From assembly GCA_963817075.1 (NCBI GenBank), contig CAWFMT010000009.1:248001-312000 (forward strand): a stretch of DNA of 64,000 nucleotides. Reading direction: 5' to 3'. The notes beneath the pieces were generated by a model. The model ran no database searches, had not been told where the DNA came from, and saw only the letters and a program-made list of their open reading frames with translations. Positions 24,701 through 33,992 of the stretch are shown one piece after another. The first letter of the stretch is position 1; each line of letters starts with the position of its first letter. Origin of the DNA: DASPKM01 sp963817075 (GTDB lineage: Bacteria; Bacteroidota; Bacteroidia; Chitinophagales; Chitinophagaceae). A program made the translations under genes and the position numbers.

Positions 24701-25513
24701 AATTATAATATCAAGTATAACGAGGAATTGGGAAGGTATAAGAGAGAGAAATTTAATATTTCAATTGGAGATGAACTTCCAGCTGGAGTGTTGAAACTTG
24801 CCAAAGTGTACCTCGCCGTCAAGCGTAAGCTTAAGGTGGGAGATAAGATGGCCGGTCGTCACGGTAATAAAGGCATCGTTGCGAAGATCGTTCGTGCAGA
24901 AGATATGCCATTCCTTGAAGATGGAACTCCGGTTGACATTGTTCTAAATCCACTTGGTGTACCAAGTCGTATGAACCTTGGACAGATTTATGAAACTGTT
25001 CTGGGATGGGCGGGACAAAAGCTTGGAGTGAAGTTCGCTACGCCAATTTTTGACGGAGCAACTACAGAGGAGATTGGTGATTACTGTCTGAAGGCCAACC
25101 TGCCTACCTATGGTCACACGTTCCTGCATGATGGAGAAACCGGTGATAAGTTCCACCAGAAGGCAACTGTTGGTGTGATCTATATGATCAAACTCCACCA
25201 CATGGTTGATGATAAGATGCACGCCCGTTCAATTGGACCTTATAGCCTTATTACCCAGCAGCCGTTGGGAGGTAAAGCACAGTTCGGAGGTCAGAGATTT
25301 GGTGAAATGGAAGTATGGGCATTGGAAGCATATGGTGCAGCCAACATTCTTCAGGAATTACTTACTATAAAATCAGATGATATCATCGGTCGTGCTAAGA
25401 CTTATGAAGCCATCGTGAAAGGTGATAATATTCCGAGAGCTGGCATACCAGAATCATTCAATGTATTGGTGCATGAGCTCAGGGGACTTGGGTTAGATCT
25501 GAAGTTTGAATAA
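21710..25513 (+). CDS. rpoB: DNA-directed RNA polymerase subunit beta
   Basis: A 1267-residue subunit. Recognisable blocks run in order: the N-terminal protrusion ([15 protein letters not shown]), [19 protein letters not shown], the rifampicin-region [27 protein letters not shown] (key part [13 protein letters not shown]), [39 protein letters not shown] and the C-terminal clamp [21 protein letters not shown]. The rifampicin-binding residues read as wild type where I can align them. The start [15 protein letters not shown] is chosen because the frame begins there and the length is normal. It pairs with rpoC 78 nt downstream. Confidence 0.99.
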   Translation: [1267 protein letters not shown]

Positions 25514-25591
25514 TGCAGAAATGCATTATTTATAAACGAACGGATCGAATTCAATTTCCAATTTCAAAATTTCAAAATCGTAAATCGAAAT

Positions 25592-28500
25592 ATGGCTGTC
25601 AAAAAAGATAATCGTCCAAGGTCCAGTTTTTCTAAGATTACGATTGGACTTGCTTCTCCGGATTCAATCCTGGAAAGAAGCTATGGTGAAGTGCTGAAGC
25701 CTGAAACTATCAACTACCGTACCTATAAGCCGGAACGTGATGGTTTATTCTGCGAAAGAATTTTTGGCCCGGTTAAAGATTATGAATGCGCCTGCGGAAA
25801 GTATAAGCGTATCCGTTATAAGGGTATCGTGTGCGATCGTTGCGGCGTTGAAGTGACAGAAAAGAAAGTTCGTCGCGAACGCATGGGCCATCTGAAACTG
25901 GTTGTGCCTGTGGTTCACATCTGGTATTTCAAGAGTTTGCCAAATAAGATTGGTTACCTGCTTGGAGTAAGCTCAAAGAAATTAGAGAGCATAGTTTATT
26001 ACGAACGATATGTAGTAATTCAATCTGGAATTCGTGCCGACAAAGGACAAAACCCTGGTGACCTTCTCACTGAAGAAGAATATCTTGAAATTCTGGATAC
26101 TCTTCCAAAGGATAACCAGTATTTGCCCGATGAAGACCCTAATAAATTCATCGCCAAGATGGGTGCTGAGGCCGTGCATGATATGTTACAAAGGATCGAT
26201 CTGGATCAATTGTCCTTCGACCTGCGTAATGCAGCAGCAACAGAAACTTCTCAGCAACGTAAAGCAGATGCATTAAAACGTTTAAGTGTTGTAGAAGCTT
26301 TCCGCGATGCTAACGGTCGTATAACAAATCGTCCTGAATGGATGGTTATGCAATACATTCCGGTAATTCCACCGGAATTGCGTCCTCTTGTTCCATTGGA
26401 TGGAGGGCGGTTTGCCTCATCTGATCTGAATGATCTTTATCGCCGTGTTATCATTCGTAACAACAGGTTGAAGAGATTGTTAGAAATTAAAGCTCCTGAG
26501 GTGATCTTGAGAAATGAAAAGCGTATGCTGCAGGAAGCAGTAGACAGTCTTTTCGACAACTCAAGAAAATCTAATGCGGTTAAGGCAGAAGGCGGACGTG
26601 CATTGAAATCACTTTCCGATGTATTAAAAGGTAAGCAAGGCCGTTTCCGTCAAAATCTACTTGGTAAACGTGTTGACTATTCTGGTAGATCCGTTATCGT
26701 TGTTGGACCTGAGTTGAAGCTGCATGAATGTGGACTTCCTAAGGATATGGCAGCGGAATTGTTCAAGCCGTTTATCATTCGTAAACTGATTGAGAGAGGG
26801 ATTGTAAAAACAGTAAAAAGCGCAAGAAAGCTTGTAGATAAAAAAGAGGCCATTGTTTGGGATATCCTTGAAAATATCCTGAAAGGGCATCCGGTGATGC
26901 TGAATCGTGCCCCAACACTGCATAGATTGTCTATTCAGGCATTCCAGCCAAAATTGGTGGAAGGAAAGGCGATCCAACTGCATCCGTTAGTGTGTACGGC
27001 CTTCAACGCTGACTTTGACGGTGACCAAATGGCTGTTCACGTGCCATTGAGCAACGCGGCAGTATTGGAAGCGCAATTGCTGATGCTTGCTTCTCACAAC
27101 ATTCTGAATCCACAGAATGGTACACCTATCACCCTTCCATCACAGGACATGGTGTTAGGACTTTACTATATAACTAAAGGAAAGAAAACAACAGATAAAG
27201 AAAAAGTCAGAGGAGAAGGAAAAGCATTTTATTCAAACGAAGAGGTGATCATTGCTTACAATGAAGGACAGATTGACCTGCATGCTCACATCAAGGTGAA
27301 GACCAATGTACGTGAAGCTGGACAGATCAAGAGAAAGCTTGTAGAAACAACTGTTGGTCGTGTATTGTTCAATCAAACCGTACCAAAAGAAGTCGGATTT
27401 GTAAACGCATTGCTCACGAAGAAATCGCTTCGCGAAATCATCGGTGACATCATTAAGATCACTGATATTCCAAAAGCAGCAAAATTCCTGGATGATATCA
27501 AACAGCTTGGATTCCGCATGGCATTCCAGGGTGGATTATCATTCAATATCAATGACCTTATTATTCCTGATGTTAAGCAGGACCTTCTGGAAAATGCAAA
27601 AGTTGAAGTAGATGAGGTATGGGAGAACTATAACATGGGTCTCATTACCAATAATGAAAGATATAATCAGATAGTGGATATCTGGAGTCGTGTGGATACC
27701 CGCATTACCGAAACATTGATCAGAGAATTGGCCACAGATAAACAGGGATTCAATTCTGTTTATATGATGCTTGATTCCGGAGCGCGTGGTAGCAAACAGC
27801 AAATCAAACAGCTGTGCGGTATAAGGGGATTGATGGCTAAACCAAGGAAATCAGGATCTACAGGTTCAGAAATTATCGAGAACCCCATCCTTTCAAACTT
27901 CAAAGGTGGGCTGAACGTATTGGATTACTTCATCTCTACCCACGGTGCGCGTAAAGGTCTTGCTGATACCGCCCTTAAAACTGCGGATGCCGGTTACCTC
28001 ACACGTCGTCTTGTTGACGTATCGCAGGATGTTGTAATAACAGAAGAAGATTGCGGAACATTAAGAGGTATTGCAACAAGTGCTTTGAAGGATAATGAGG
28101 ATGTTATCGAACCATTGTCAGACAGAATAGAAGGACGTACATCACTTCATGATGTTTATGATCCAACAACAGAAAAATTAATTATTACAGCAGGAGAAGA
28201 AATCAGTTCTGAAGTTGCAAAGCAAATTGAGGAAGTAGGTGTTGAAGTAGTGGAGATCCGCTCAGTATTGACTTGCGAAAGTAAGCGTGGAGTTTGTGTG
28301 AAATGTTACGGTAAGAATCTTGCTACAGGATACCTGGCGCAGAGAGGTGATGCAGTTGGAATTATCGCTGCTCAATCGATCGGTGAACCTGGGACACAGC
28401 TAACGCTTCGTACATTCCACGTTGGTGGTGTTGCCGGATCGGCTTCAGTTGAATCAACCCTAGTCGCTAAGTTTGAAGGAACTGTTGAATTTGATGGTCT

Positions 28501-29884
28501 GCGTTCTGTGACTACAGAAAATAATGAAGGACAAAAAATTCAGGTCGTAATCGGACGTACGGGTGAAGTTCGTATCATGGATGTGAAGAACGATCGTCTT
28601 TTGATTACGAATAATGTGCCTTATGGCGCTACACTTTTAGTTAAGGATGGTCAGAAAGTGGAGAAAGGCCAGCCGATCTGCTCATGGGATCCGTATAACA
28701 ACGTAATAGTTGCTGAGATACCAGGAAAGATCAGGTTTGACAGTGTTATTGAAGGTATAACTTACCGTGAGGAGGCTGATGAGCAAACTGGTCACCGCGA
28801 GAAGGTGGTTATTGAAACAAAAGACAAGACCAAGATCCCATCCTTACTTGTAGAAGGTACTAAGGAAAATAAATTTTATAACCTCCCTGTGGGTTCGCAT
28901 ATCATCATGGAAGAAGCGGAGGAAGTGAAAGCAGGACAGGTAATTGTGAAGATTCCGCGTATCCTCGGAAAACTGAGAGATATTACAGGGGGTCTTCCAC
29001 GAGTAACTGAATTGTTTGAAGCACGTAACCCGGGTAACCCTGCAGTTGTTTGTGAGATCGATGGTGTGGTTGCATTTGGAGCTATTAAGCGTGGTAATCG
29101 CGAGATCATTGTAGAAGCCAGGGATGGTGTTATCAAGAAGTATCTGGTTCCTTTGACACGCCAGATCCTTGTTCAGGATGGCGACTTCATTAAAGCAGGA
29201 GCCCCGTTAAGTGATGGTCAAATCGCACCGGCTGACATTCTTTCTATCAAAGGACCATTCGCCGTTCAGGAATATGTCGTGAATGAAATTCAAGAGGTTT
29301 ATCGCCTTCAGGGTGTAAGAATCAACGACAAGCATATTGAGGTTATCGTAAGACAGATGATGCGTAAGGTCACAATCGTTGATCCAGGGGACACTAAGTT
29401 CCTTGAAGAAGATTTGACTGATAAATTCGAATTCCTGGATGAAAATGACTGGATCTTTGATAAGAAGGTTGTTACTGACCCAGGAGAATCTGCCAAACTT
29501 AGGGCAGGGCAGATCGTTAGTCTTCGTGAAGTAAGAGAAGAGAATTCAATACTTCGTCGTAGTGACAAAAAGCTTGTTGAATTTCGTGATGCGCAGCCCG
29601 CCACTTCAGCACCTTCATTACTTGGGATAACCAAGGCCTCATTGGGTACGCAAAGCTGGATATCTGCAGCTTCGTTCCAGGAGACAACCAAGGTGTTGAG
29701 TTCAGCTGCTATTCAGGGTAAGACCGATGAAATGCTTGGGCTGAAGGAGAACGTTATCACGGGTCACCTGATCCCTGCTGGTACGGGTTTGAGAGAGTTT
29801 GAAAACATGATTGTTGGAAGCAAGGAAGAATATGAATTGCTGCAGACAACTCGTGAAGCCATGGCTTTCGATGAAGAAGAATAA
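25592..29884 (+). CDS. rpoC: DNA-directed RNA polymerase subunit beta'
   Basis: A 1430-residue subunit. The N-terminal zinc ribbon is CACGKYKRIRYKGIVCDRCG; the catalytic centre NADFDGDQMAVHVP carries the three Asp that bind Mg. Also present are VDYSGRSVIVVGP, the bridge helix and trigger-loop region (GARKGLADTALKTADAGYLTRRL, key part GLADTALKTADAGYL), the second zinc site CESKRGVCVKCYG and QSIGEPGTQLTLRTFH. Length is typical of Bacteroidota. The 78-nt gap after rpoB contains an AT-rich CAATTTCAAAATTTC stutter seen elsewhere in the window. A strong terminator follows. Confidence 0.99.
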   Translation: MAVKKDNRPRSSFSKITIGLASPDSILERSYGEVLKPETINYRTYKPERDGLFCERIFGPVKDYECACGKYKRIRYKGIVCDRCGVEVTEKKVRRERMGHLKLVVPVVHIWYFKSLPNKIGYLLGVSSKKLESIVYYERYVVIQSGIRADKGQNPGDLLTEEEYLEILDTLPKDNQYLPDEDPNKFIAKMGAEAVHDMLQRIDLDQLSFDLRNAAATETSQQRKADALKRLSVVEAFRDANGRITNRPEWMVMQYIPVIPPELRPLVPLDGGRFASSDLNDLYRRVIIRNNRLKRLLEIKAPEVILRNEKRMLQEAVDSLFDNSRKSNAVKAEGGRALKSLSDVLKGKQGRFRQNLLGKRVDYSGRSVIVVGPELKLHECGLPKDMAAELFKPFIIRKLIERGIVKTVKSARKLVDKKEAIVWDILENILKGHPVMLNRAPTLHRLSIQAFQPKLVEGKAIQLHPLVCTAFNADFDGDQMAVHVPLSNAAVLEAQLLMLASHNILNPQNGTPITLPSQDMVLGLYYITKGKKTTDKEKVRGEGKAFYSNEEVIIAYNEGQIDLHAHIKVKTNVREAGQIKRKLVETTVGRVLFNQTVPKEVGFVNALLTKKSLREIIGDIIKITDIPKAAKFLDDIKQLGFRMAFQGGLSFNINDLIIPDVKQDLLENAKVEVDEVWENYNMGLITNNERYNQIVDIWSRVDTRITETLIRELATDKQGFNSVYMMLDSGARGSKQQIKQLCGIRGLMAKPRKSGSTGSEIIENPILSNFKGGLNVLDYFISTHGARKGLADTALKTADAGYLTRRLVDVSQDVVITEEDCGTLRGIATSALKDNEDVIEPLSDRIEGRTSLHDVYDPTTEKLIITAGEEISSEVAKQIEEVGVEVVEIRSVLTCESKRGVCVKCYGKNLATGYLAQRGDAVGIIAAQSIGEPGTQLTLRTFHVGGVAGSASVESTLVAKFEGTVEFDGLRSVTTENNEGQKIQVVIGRTGEVRIMDVKNDRLLITNNVPYGATLLVKDGQKVEKGQPICSWDPYNNVIVAEIPGKIRFDSVIEGITYREEADEQTGHREKVVIETKDKTKIPSLLVEGTKENKFYNLPVGSHIIMEEAEEVKAGQVIVKIPRILGKLRDITGGLPRVTELFEARNPGNPAVVCEIDGVVAFGAIKRGNREIIVEARDGVIKKYLVPLTRQILVQDGDFIKAGAPLSDGQIAPADILSIKGPFAVQEYVVNEIQEVYRLQGVRINDKHIEVIVRQMMRKVTIVDPGDTKFLEEDLTDKFEFLDENDWIFDKKVVTDPGESAKLRAGQIVSLREVREENSILRRSDKKLVEFRDAQPATSAPSLLGITKASLGTQSWISAASFQETTKVLSSAAIQGKTDEMLGLKENVITGHLIPAGTGLREFENMIVGSKEEYELLQTTREAMAFDEEE

Positions 29885-29904
29885 TGACTTTTCTATAATA
29901 ATTT

Positions 29905-29930
29905 AGCCCCGCTGGTCGGGGCTTTTTTTT
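29905..29930 (+). terminator. Terminator of rpoBC
   Basis: AGCCCCG-CTGGT-CGGGGCT, a 7-bp GC-rich stem, is followed by eight T. It lies 20 nt after the rpoC stop. Confidence 0.95.
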
Positions 29931-30081
29931 GAGGATAATCACAGGTAGGGGACGGCCAATTATGCCGGCGTATAAATTGCAATGGTTTTAGTGAAACCTT
30001 TAGCCAAAACCTGTGTTAAACCATTTTAACAAATATTAGTAAAGGGGTCAAAGCTATTAACTTGCTTCAAATTTTTATTGC

Positions 30082-30687
30082 ATGAACCGATTGGCTACAT
30101 GGTTGAGTATTCTTTCATTGGTATTGGTAGGAGTTCTATATTATTTTCATTTCAACCAGGCTGATAAATCGAAAATCCAAATAAGTAATCGATCGAATTC
30201 GGATTCAGGCTCCACAGGTCAATTCAAGATGGCTTATTTTGAAATGGATTCTGTAGATAAGAACTATGAATACCTTACAGAGATAAAAGACAATCTGCGC
30301 AAGAAGGAAGAAAACCTAAATAAACAGCTTAGCAGTTTAAAGAATAGTTACCAGCAAAAAATCGCTGCATGGCAGCAAAAGGGTGCTAATATTTCACAGG
30401 CTGAAAGCGAAGCGATCAATCGCGAATATCAGCAAATGCAATTGAACTATGATAATCGCCAAAAACAGTTAGGTGATGAACTGGAAAGTGAGAGGGTGAG
30501 AATGTTGACAGACGTCCATAAAAAAATTGCTGATTATCTTAAAGAATATAATAAGGTCAAGGGTTATAACTATATTATTACCGATGAACAGAGTCTTATC
30601 TACTATAAGGATTCTGTCTACAATATCACCCTGGATGTTGTAAATGGTTTGAATGCATTGTACAGACAACAGAAAAAGAAGAACTGA
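30082..30687 (+). CDS. OmpH/Skp-family periplasmic chaperone-like protein
   Basis: A 201-residue protein. The N-terminal hydrophobic segment (ATWLSILSLVLVGVLYYFHF) is a signal anchor; a polar Ser-rich linker follows. Then comes FKMAYFEMDSVDKNYEYL, the usual beta-strand start of OmpH domains. A long coiled coil (residues about 75-150, rich in Lys, Glu and Gln) leads to NYIITDEQSLIYYKDSVYNIT, the C-terminal strands. Skp/OmpH proteins hold outer-membrane proteins soluble in the periplasm. Many Bacteroidota carry several paralogues, and this one seems anchored rather than freely secreted. Stand-alone transcription is likely. Confidence 0.8.
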   Translation: MNRLATWLSILSLVLVGVLYYFHFNQADKSKIQISNRSNSDSGSTGQFKMAYFEMDSVDKNYEYLTEIKDNLRKKEENLNKQLSSLKNSYQQKIAAWQQKGANISQAESEAINREYQQMQLNYDNRQKQLGDELESERVRMLTDVHKKIADYLKEYNKVKGYNYIITDEQSLIYYKDSVYNITLDVVNGLNALYRQQKKKN

Positions 30688-30730
30688 TCCTCCACCAAAT
30701 CGTACACGATATTTTCTTCTGCAGATATTT

Positions 30731-30767
30731 CCAGCAAAGACGCAAAGTTTGACAAGACGCAAAAGAT
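30731..30767 (+). repeat. GCAAAGACGCAAAG dispersed repeat fragment
   Basis: CAGCAAAGACGCAAAGTTTGACAAGACGCAAAAG is a partial copy of the repeat seen more fully at 35676-35757 and 52754-52839. Next to it, at about 30828-30860, are CATGTAATTCG and TTCGTGTAATT, related to the rpsU-xer spacer. Confidence 0.5.
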
Positions 30768-30877
30768 GTTTTTTTTCTTTGCAGTGATAGCATCTTTACG
30801 AAAAATTTTCTTCTCTGGCATTTCAATTCATGTAATTCGCTTTAATTCGTGTAATTTATCTTCCAATAATTTTACCC

Positions 30878-32305
30878 ATGAGTAATCCCAACACTGGATT
30901 TAAGCCATCTCTTAGCCTGCTTGATGCCACCATGGTTGTAGCGGGTTCCATGATCGGATCGGGTATTTTCATTGTGAGTGCGGATATAACCAGAAATGTT
31001 GGATCTGCCGGCTGGCTGATTCTCATCTGGCTTATCACAGGATTCATGACCCTGACCGCAGCCCTTAGTTATGGTGAATTGAGCGCCATGTTTCCCAAGG
31101 CAGGAGGGCAATATGTTTATCTTAAAGAAGCGTACAATCCTCTTGTGGGTTTTATGTATGGTTGGAGTTTTTTTGCAGTCATTCAAACTGCAACAATTGC
31201 AGCAGTGGGTGTGGCGTTTGCAAAATTCACTGCTTATATGATTCCGCAGTTCAGTGAGGATCGGGTGGCTCTGGATCTGGGCTTTCTCCAGATTTCACCT
31301 GCTCAATTATTGTCAATAGTTGTCATAGTCCTACTTACCTACATCAATACCCGAGGAATCAAAGGGGGTAAGGCCATCCAAACTACTTTTACGCTAACCA
31401 AGCTTCTGAGTTTGTTCGGACTCATTGTTTTTGGACTGATTTTGATGAAGCCAGAAGTGTGGACTGCCAATTGGACAAATGCCTGGGACATTTACAAGTT
31501 AAATCCTGACGGAAGTACTTCAGCATATATTACAACTGCGGCACTGGGTGCAATTGCTGCAGCAATGGTAGGTTCAATTTTTAGCAGCGATGCATGGAAT
31601 AACGTAACCTTTATTGCAGGTGAAATCAAAAATCCAAAAAGAAATATTGGGCTTAGTTTATTTCTTGGCACCTTGATCGTGACGATAATTTATGTTGCGG
31701 CAAATGTTATGTACACCGCTGTATTGCCAATGCAAGAAATAGCCAGTGCGGAAAAAGACCGGGTGGCCGTGGTAGCATCAAATGTGATATTCGGACCAGC
31801 GGGTACACTCATCATTGCTTTAATGATCATGGTCTCAACATTTGGCTGTAACAATGGATTGATATTAGCAGGGGCCAGAGTTTACTATACAATGGCTAAG
31901 GATGGAGTGTTTTTTAAGAAGGTTGGAAAGCTCAACCAACATGCCGTGCCGCAAATTGCGCTTTGGATACAATGCATTGCAGCCTGCATCTGGAGCTTAA
32001 GTGGCAAGTATGGACAATTGCTGGATATGATTTCATTTGTGGTTGTTATATTCTATATGCTCACCATCATTGGAATTTTCATATTGAGAGTCAAACGACC
32101 TCAGGCTGAACGCCCTTATAAGGCATTTGGATATCCATTTTTACCAATCCTGTACGTGTTGATGGGTACTACTTTTTGTATTCTGCTCATCATCTATAAG
32201 CCTCAATACACCTGGCCTGGCTTGATCATCGCCTTACTGGGAATCCCATTGTATTATCTTGCAGTCCGAAATAAAAAAACCGTAAGTGAAGATGTCGAAG
32301 GTTGA
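30878..32305 (+). CDS. APC-family amino acid permease
   Basis: A 475-residue membrane protein with about twelve transmembrane helices. The first helix carries LLDATMVVAGSMIGSGIFIVSADI, whose GSMIGSGIF is the substrate-binding unwound motif of the APC superfamily. GELSAMFPKAGGQYVYLKEAYNPLVGFMYGW (key part MFPKAGGQYVYLKEA) and NNVTFIAGEIKNPKRNIGLSL are typical of the LAT/APA subgroup. It probably exchanges or imports amino acids across the inner membrane; the substrate cannot be told. Its stop overlaps the next gene by 14 nt, suggesting co-transcription, although the two functions are not obviously related. Confidence 0.9.
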   Translation: MSNPNTGFKPSLSLLDATMVVAGSMIGSGIFIVSADITRNVGSAGWLILIWLITGFMTLTAALSYGELSAMFPKAGGQYVYLKEAYNPLVGFMYGWSFFAVIQTATIAAVGVAFAKFTAYMIPQFSEDRVALDLGFLQISPAQLLSIVVIVLLTYINTRGIKGGKAIQTTFTLTKLLSLFGLIVFGLILMKPEVWTANWTNAWDIYKLNPDGSTSAYITTAALGAIAAAMVGSIFSSDAWNNVTFIAGEIKNPKRNIGLSLFLGTLIVTIIYVAANVMYTAVLPMQEIASAEKDRVAVVASNVIFGPAGTLIIALMIMVSTFGCNNGLILAGARVYYTMAKDGVFFKKVGKLNQHAVPQIALWIQCIAACIWSLSGKYGQLLDMISFVVVIFYMLTIIGIFILRVKRPQAERPYKAFGYPFLPILYVLMGTTFCILLIIYKPQYTWPGLIIALLGIPLYYLAVRNKKTVSEDVEG

Positions 32306-33287
32306 TTTTTCAAAACTTTTCAGGGATTTTTCTACGATAAAGGTTGGTGTTGTTGGGGATGTTATGCTGGATACATATTGGTGGGGAAATGTGGATAGGA
32401 TTTCCCCGGAAGCACCTGTTCCAGTAGTTGCGCTCACAAAAAAAGACTTTCGATTAGGAGGAGCGGCCAACGTGGCATTGAATGTTCAGGCAATGAGTGC
32501 AAAGGTCTCTATCATTTCAATTATTGGCGATGATGAGGGTGGGATTCAGCTTGAAAAGTTATTTCAAGAGCAGGGTATTTCAACTTCATTTCTCCTCAAG
32601 AGTAAGAAAAGGATCACAACAAGCAAGACAAGGGTAATAAGTCGTAATCAGCAAATGCTCCGCATGGATGCTGAGATGACCACTGACATAGACTCTGATG
32701 ACGAAAATCAATTGCTAGCTGCGCTCTCGAAATATATTGCGACAGAAAAACCACAGATAATAATTTTCGAAGATTATAATAAGGGCCTGCTGACTGAAAA
32801 AGTTATCGGCGAGATGATTTCATTGTGCAACTCTAAAAATATACTCACTGCCGTAGATCCCAAGCGGAAGAATTTTTTCTCATTTAACAAGGTTTCCATT
32901 TTTAAGCCGAATATCAAAGAAGTACGCGAAGCATTCAACATCATAGAGGGAAGATTGGATGAAGCTGTGTTGAGAAAAATCCATCAGCAACTGAGGCAAA
33001 ACCTGGAACACCAGATCTCACTCATCACTCTTTCTGAAAGAGGAATTTTTTATGAGGATACTGAGAAATCTGGAATCATCCCCGCACACATTCGCAGTGT
33101 GGCTGATGTTTCAGGAGCAGGAGATACAGTGATTGCAGTTGCATCGCTGGTTTACGCGACCACACATGATACGATACTCGCTGCTGAAATTGCAAATCTT
33201 GCAGGTGGGATTGTTTGCGAAGAAGTAGGTACAGTAGCAATTGATAAGGAAAAGTTACTGAACGAATGCATTACCCTTCTTGCATAG
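32292..33287 (+). CDS. rfaE1: RfaE1-like heptose-7-phosphate kinase (PfkB family)
   Basis: A 331-residue PfkB-family kinase. The start has VGVVGDVMLDTYWWGNVDRISPEAPVPVV, whose DRISPEAPVPV is the hallmark of D-glycero-beta-D-manno-heptose-7-phosphate kinases. RLGGAANVALN, FEDYNKGLLT, DPKRKNF and FKPNIKEVREAF follow. The C-terminal DVSGAGDTVIAV holds the catalytic Asp. It makes heptose 1,7-bisphosphate for ADP-heptose used in LPS core or other glycans. The cytidylyl/adenylyltransferase domain of fused HldE is absent, so a separate partner must exist. ATG at 32292 is preferred over the in-frame GTG at 32286; both overlap the permease stop. Confidence 0.88.
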   Translation: MSKVDFSKLFRDFSTIKVGVVGDVMLDTYWWGNVDRISPEAPVPVVALTKKDFRLGGAANVALNVQAMSAKVSIISIIGDDEGGIQLEKLFQEQGISTSFLLKSKKRITTSKTRVISRNQQMLRMDAEMTTDIDSDDENQLLAALSKYIATEKPQIIIFEDYNKGLLTEKVIGEMISLCNSKNILTAVDPKRKNFFSFNKVSIFKPNIKEVREAFNIIEGRLDEAVLRKIHQQLRQNLEHQISLITLSERGIFYEDTEKSGIIPAHIRSVADVSGAGDTVIAVASLVYATTHDTILAAEIANLAGGIVCEEVGTVAIDKEKLLNECITLLA

Positions 33288-33924
33288 TCTTTTCATTTTT
33301 TTTAAGTATCGAATCGAAATCAATCCATACTTCAAAAAATATCTTAGCGAGGACGAATACAACAACAATCCCTTTTCCAGCACCGATTGTAAGAAAAAAT
33401 GTTCCGAGAATCACAGTAAACTGTTGTACAAAAATTCTTGGATAGGGTTGGAACATCGTATATCCCAGGGTCTGTCGTTTATACTGTTGTTTGAAAAGAA
33501 ATTCTTTTATGAATAGAAAGGTGTAACTGAGAAAGAAACTTATTAGTAAACCTTTTCCATTATCAGAGAGATAATTCCAAAATCCTGTCACGAAATTCCA
33601 GACTGTAATGTCTGGTTGTATTTTAGCTGCTTCCAAAAAGATAAATAGTTGAATACCCACAAAAAACCCATAGTGGAAGAAAAAGAATAGCATGAAAAAA
33701 TAACCTGAAACAGGTTTACTTCCTTTATTGAATTCATCTTCTTTTCTGATCTGAGTGATTATGAACATTTTCAATAAAGTAAATATTCCTATCATAATAG
33801 TTTCCAGGCTGTACACAAGGAAAACTTCCTTTGCATTCCATCCGGCAAAGAAGACTCCCCAAAGAGGAATACAGTTAACTGCTATTAGCAAGATATCGCT
33901 GGTGGTTAGGGATTTTTTAATCAC
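33271..33924 (-). CDS. Conserved membrane protein, DUF6498-like
   Basis: About 217 residues with six hydrophobic helices (for example ILLIAVNCIPLWGVFFAGW, VYSLETIMIGIFTLLKMFII, YFFMLFFFFHYGFFVGIQLFIFLE). The pattern of a Trp/Glu pair early (WNAKEVFLVYSLET) and FHYGFF resembles DUF6498 proteins. The frame is open to 34032, but that overlaps the divergent peptidase gene, so the GTG at 33924 is a more reasonable start; it is uncertain. The 3' end overlaps the end of rfaE1 by 17 nt, tail to tail. No function is known. Confidence 0.65.
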   Translation of the reverse strand: MIKKSLTTSDILLIAVNCIPLWGVFFAGWNAKEVFLVYSLETIMIGIFTLLKMFIITQIRKEDEFNKGSKPVSGYFFMLFFFFHYGFFVGIQLFIFLEAAKIQPDITVWNFVTGFWNYLSDNGKGLLISFFLSYTFLFIKEFLFKQQYKRQTLGYTMFQPYPRIFVQQFTVILGTFFLTIGAGKGIVVVFVLAKIFFEVWIDFDSILKKNEKTMQEG

Positions 33925-33992
33925 TCTGAAAAATTTGTAAGATTTCAGCTTCCAAAATAGGTATTTTCGGTCGCCGTTTAGGCAATATTGAT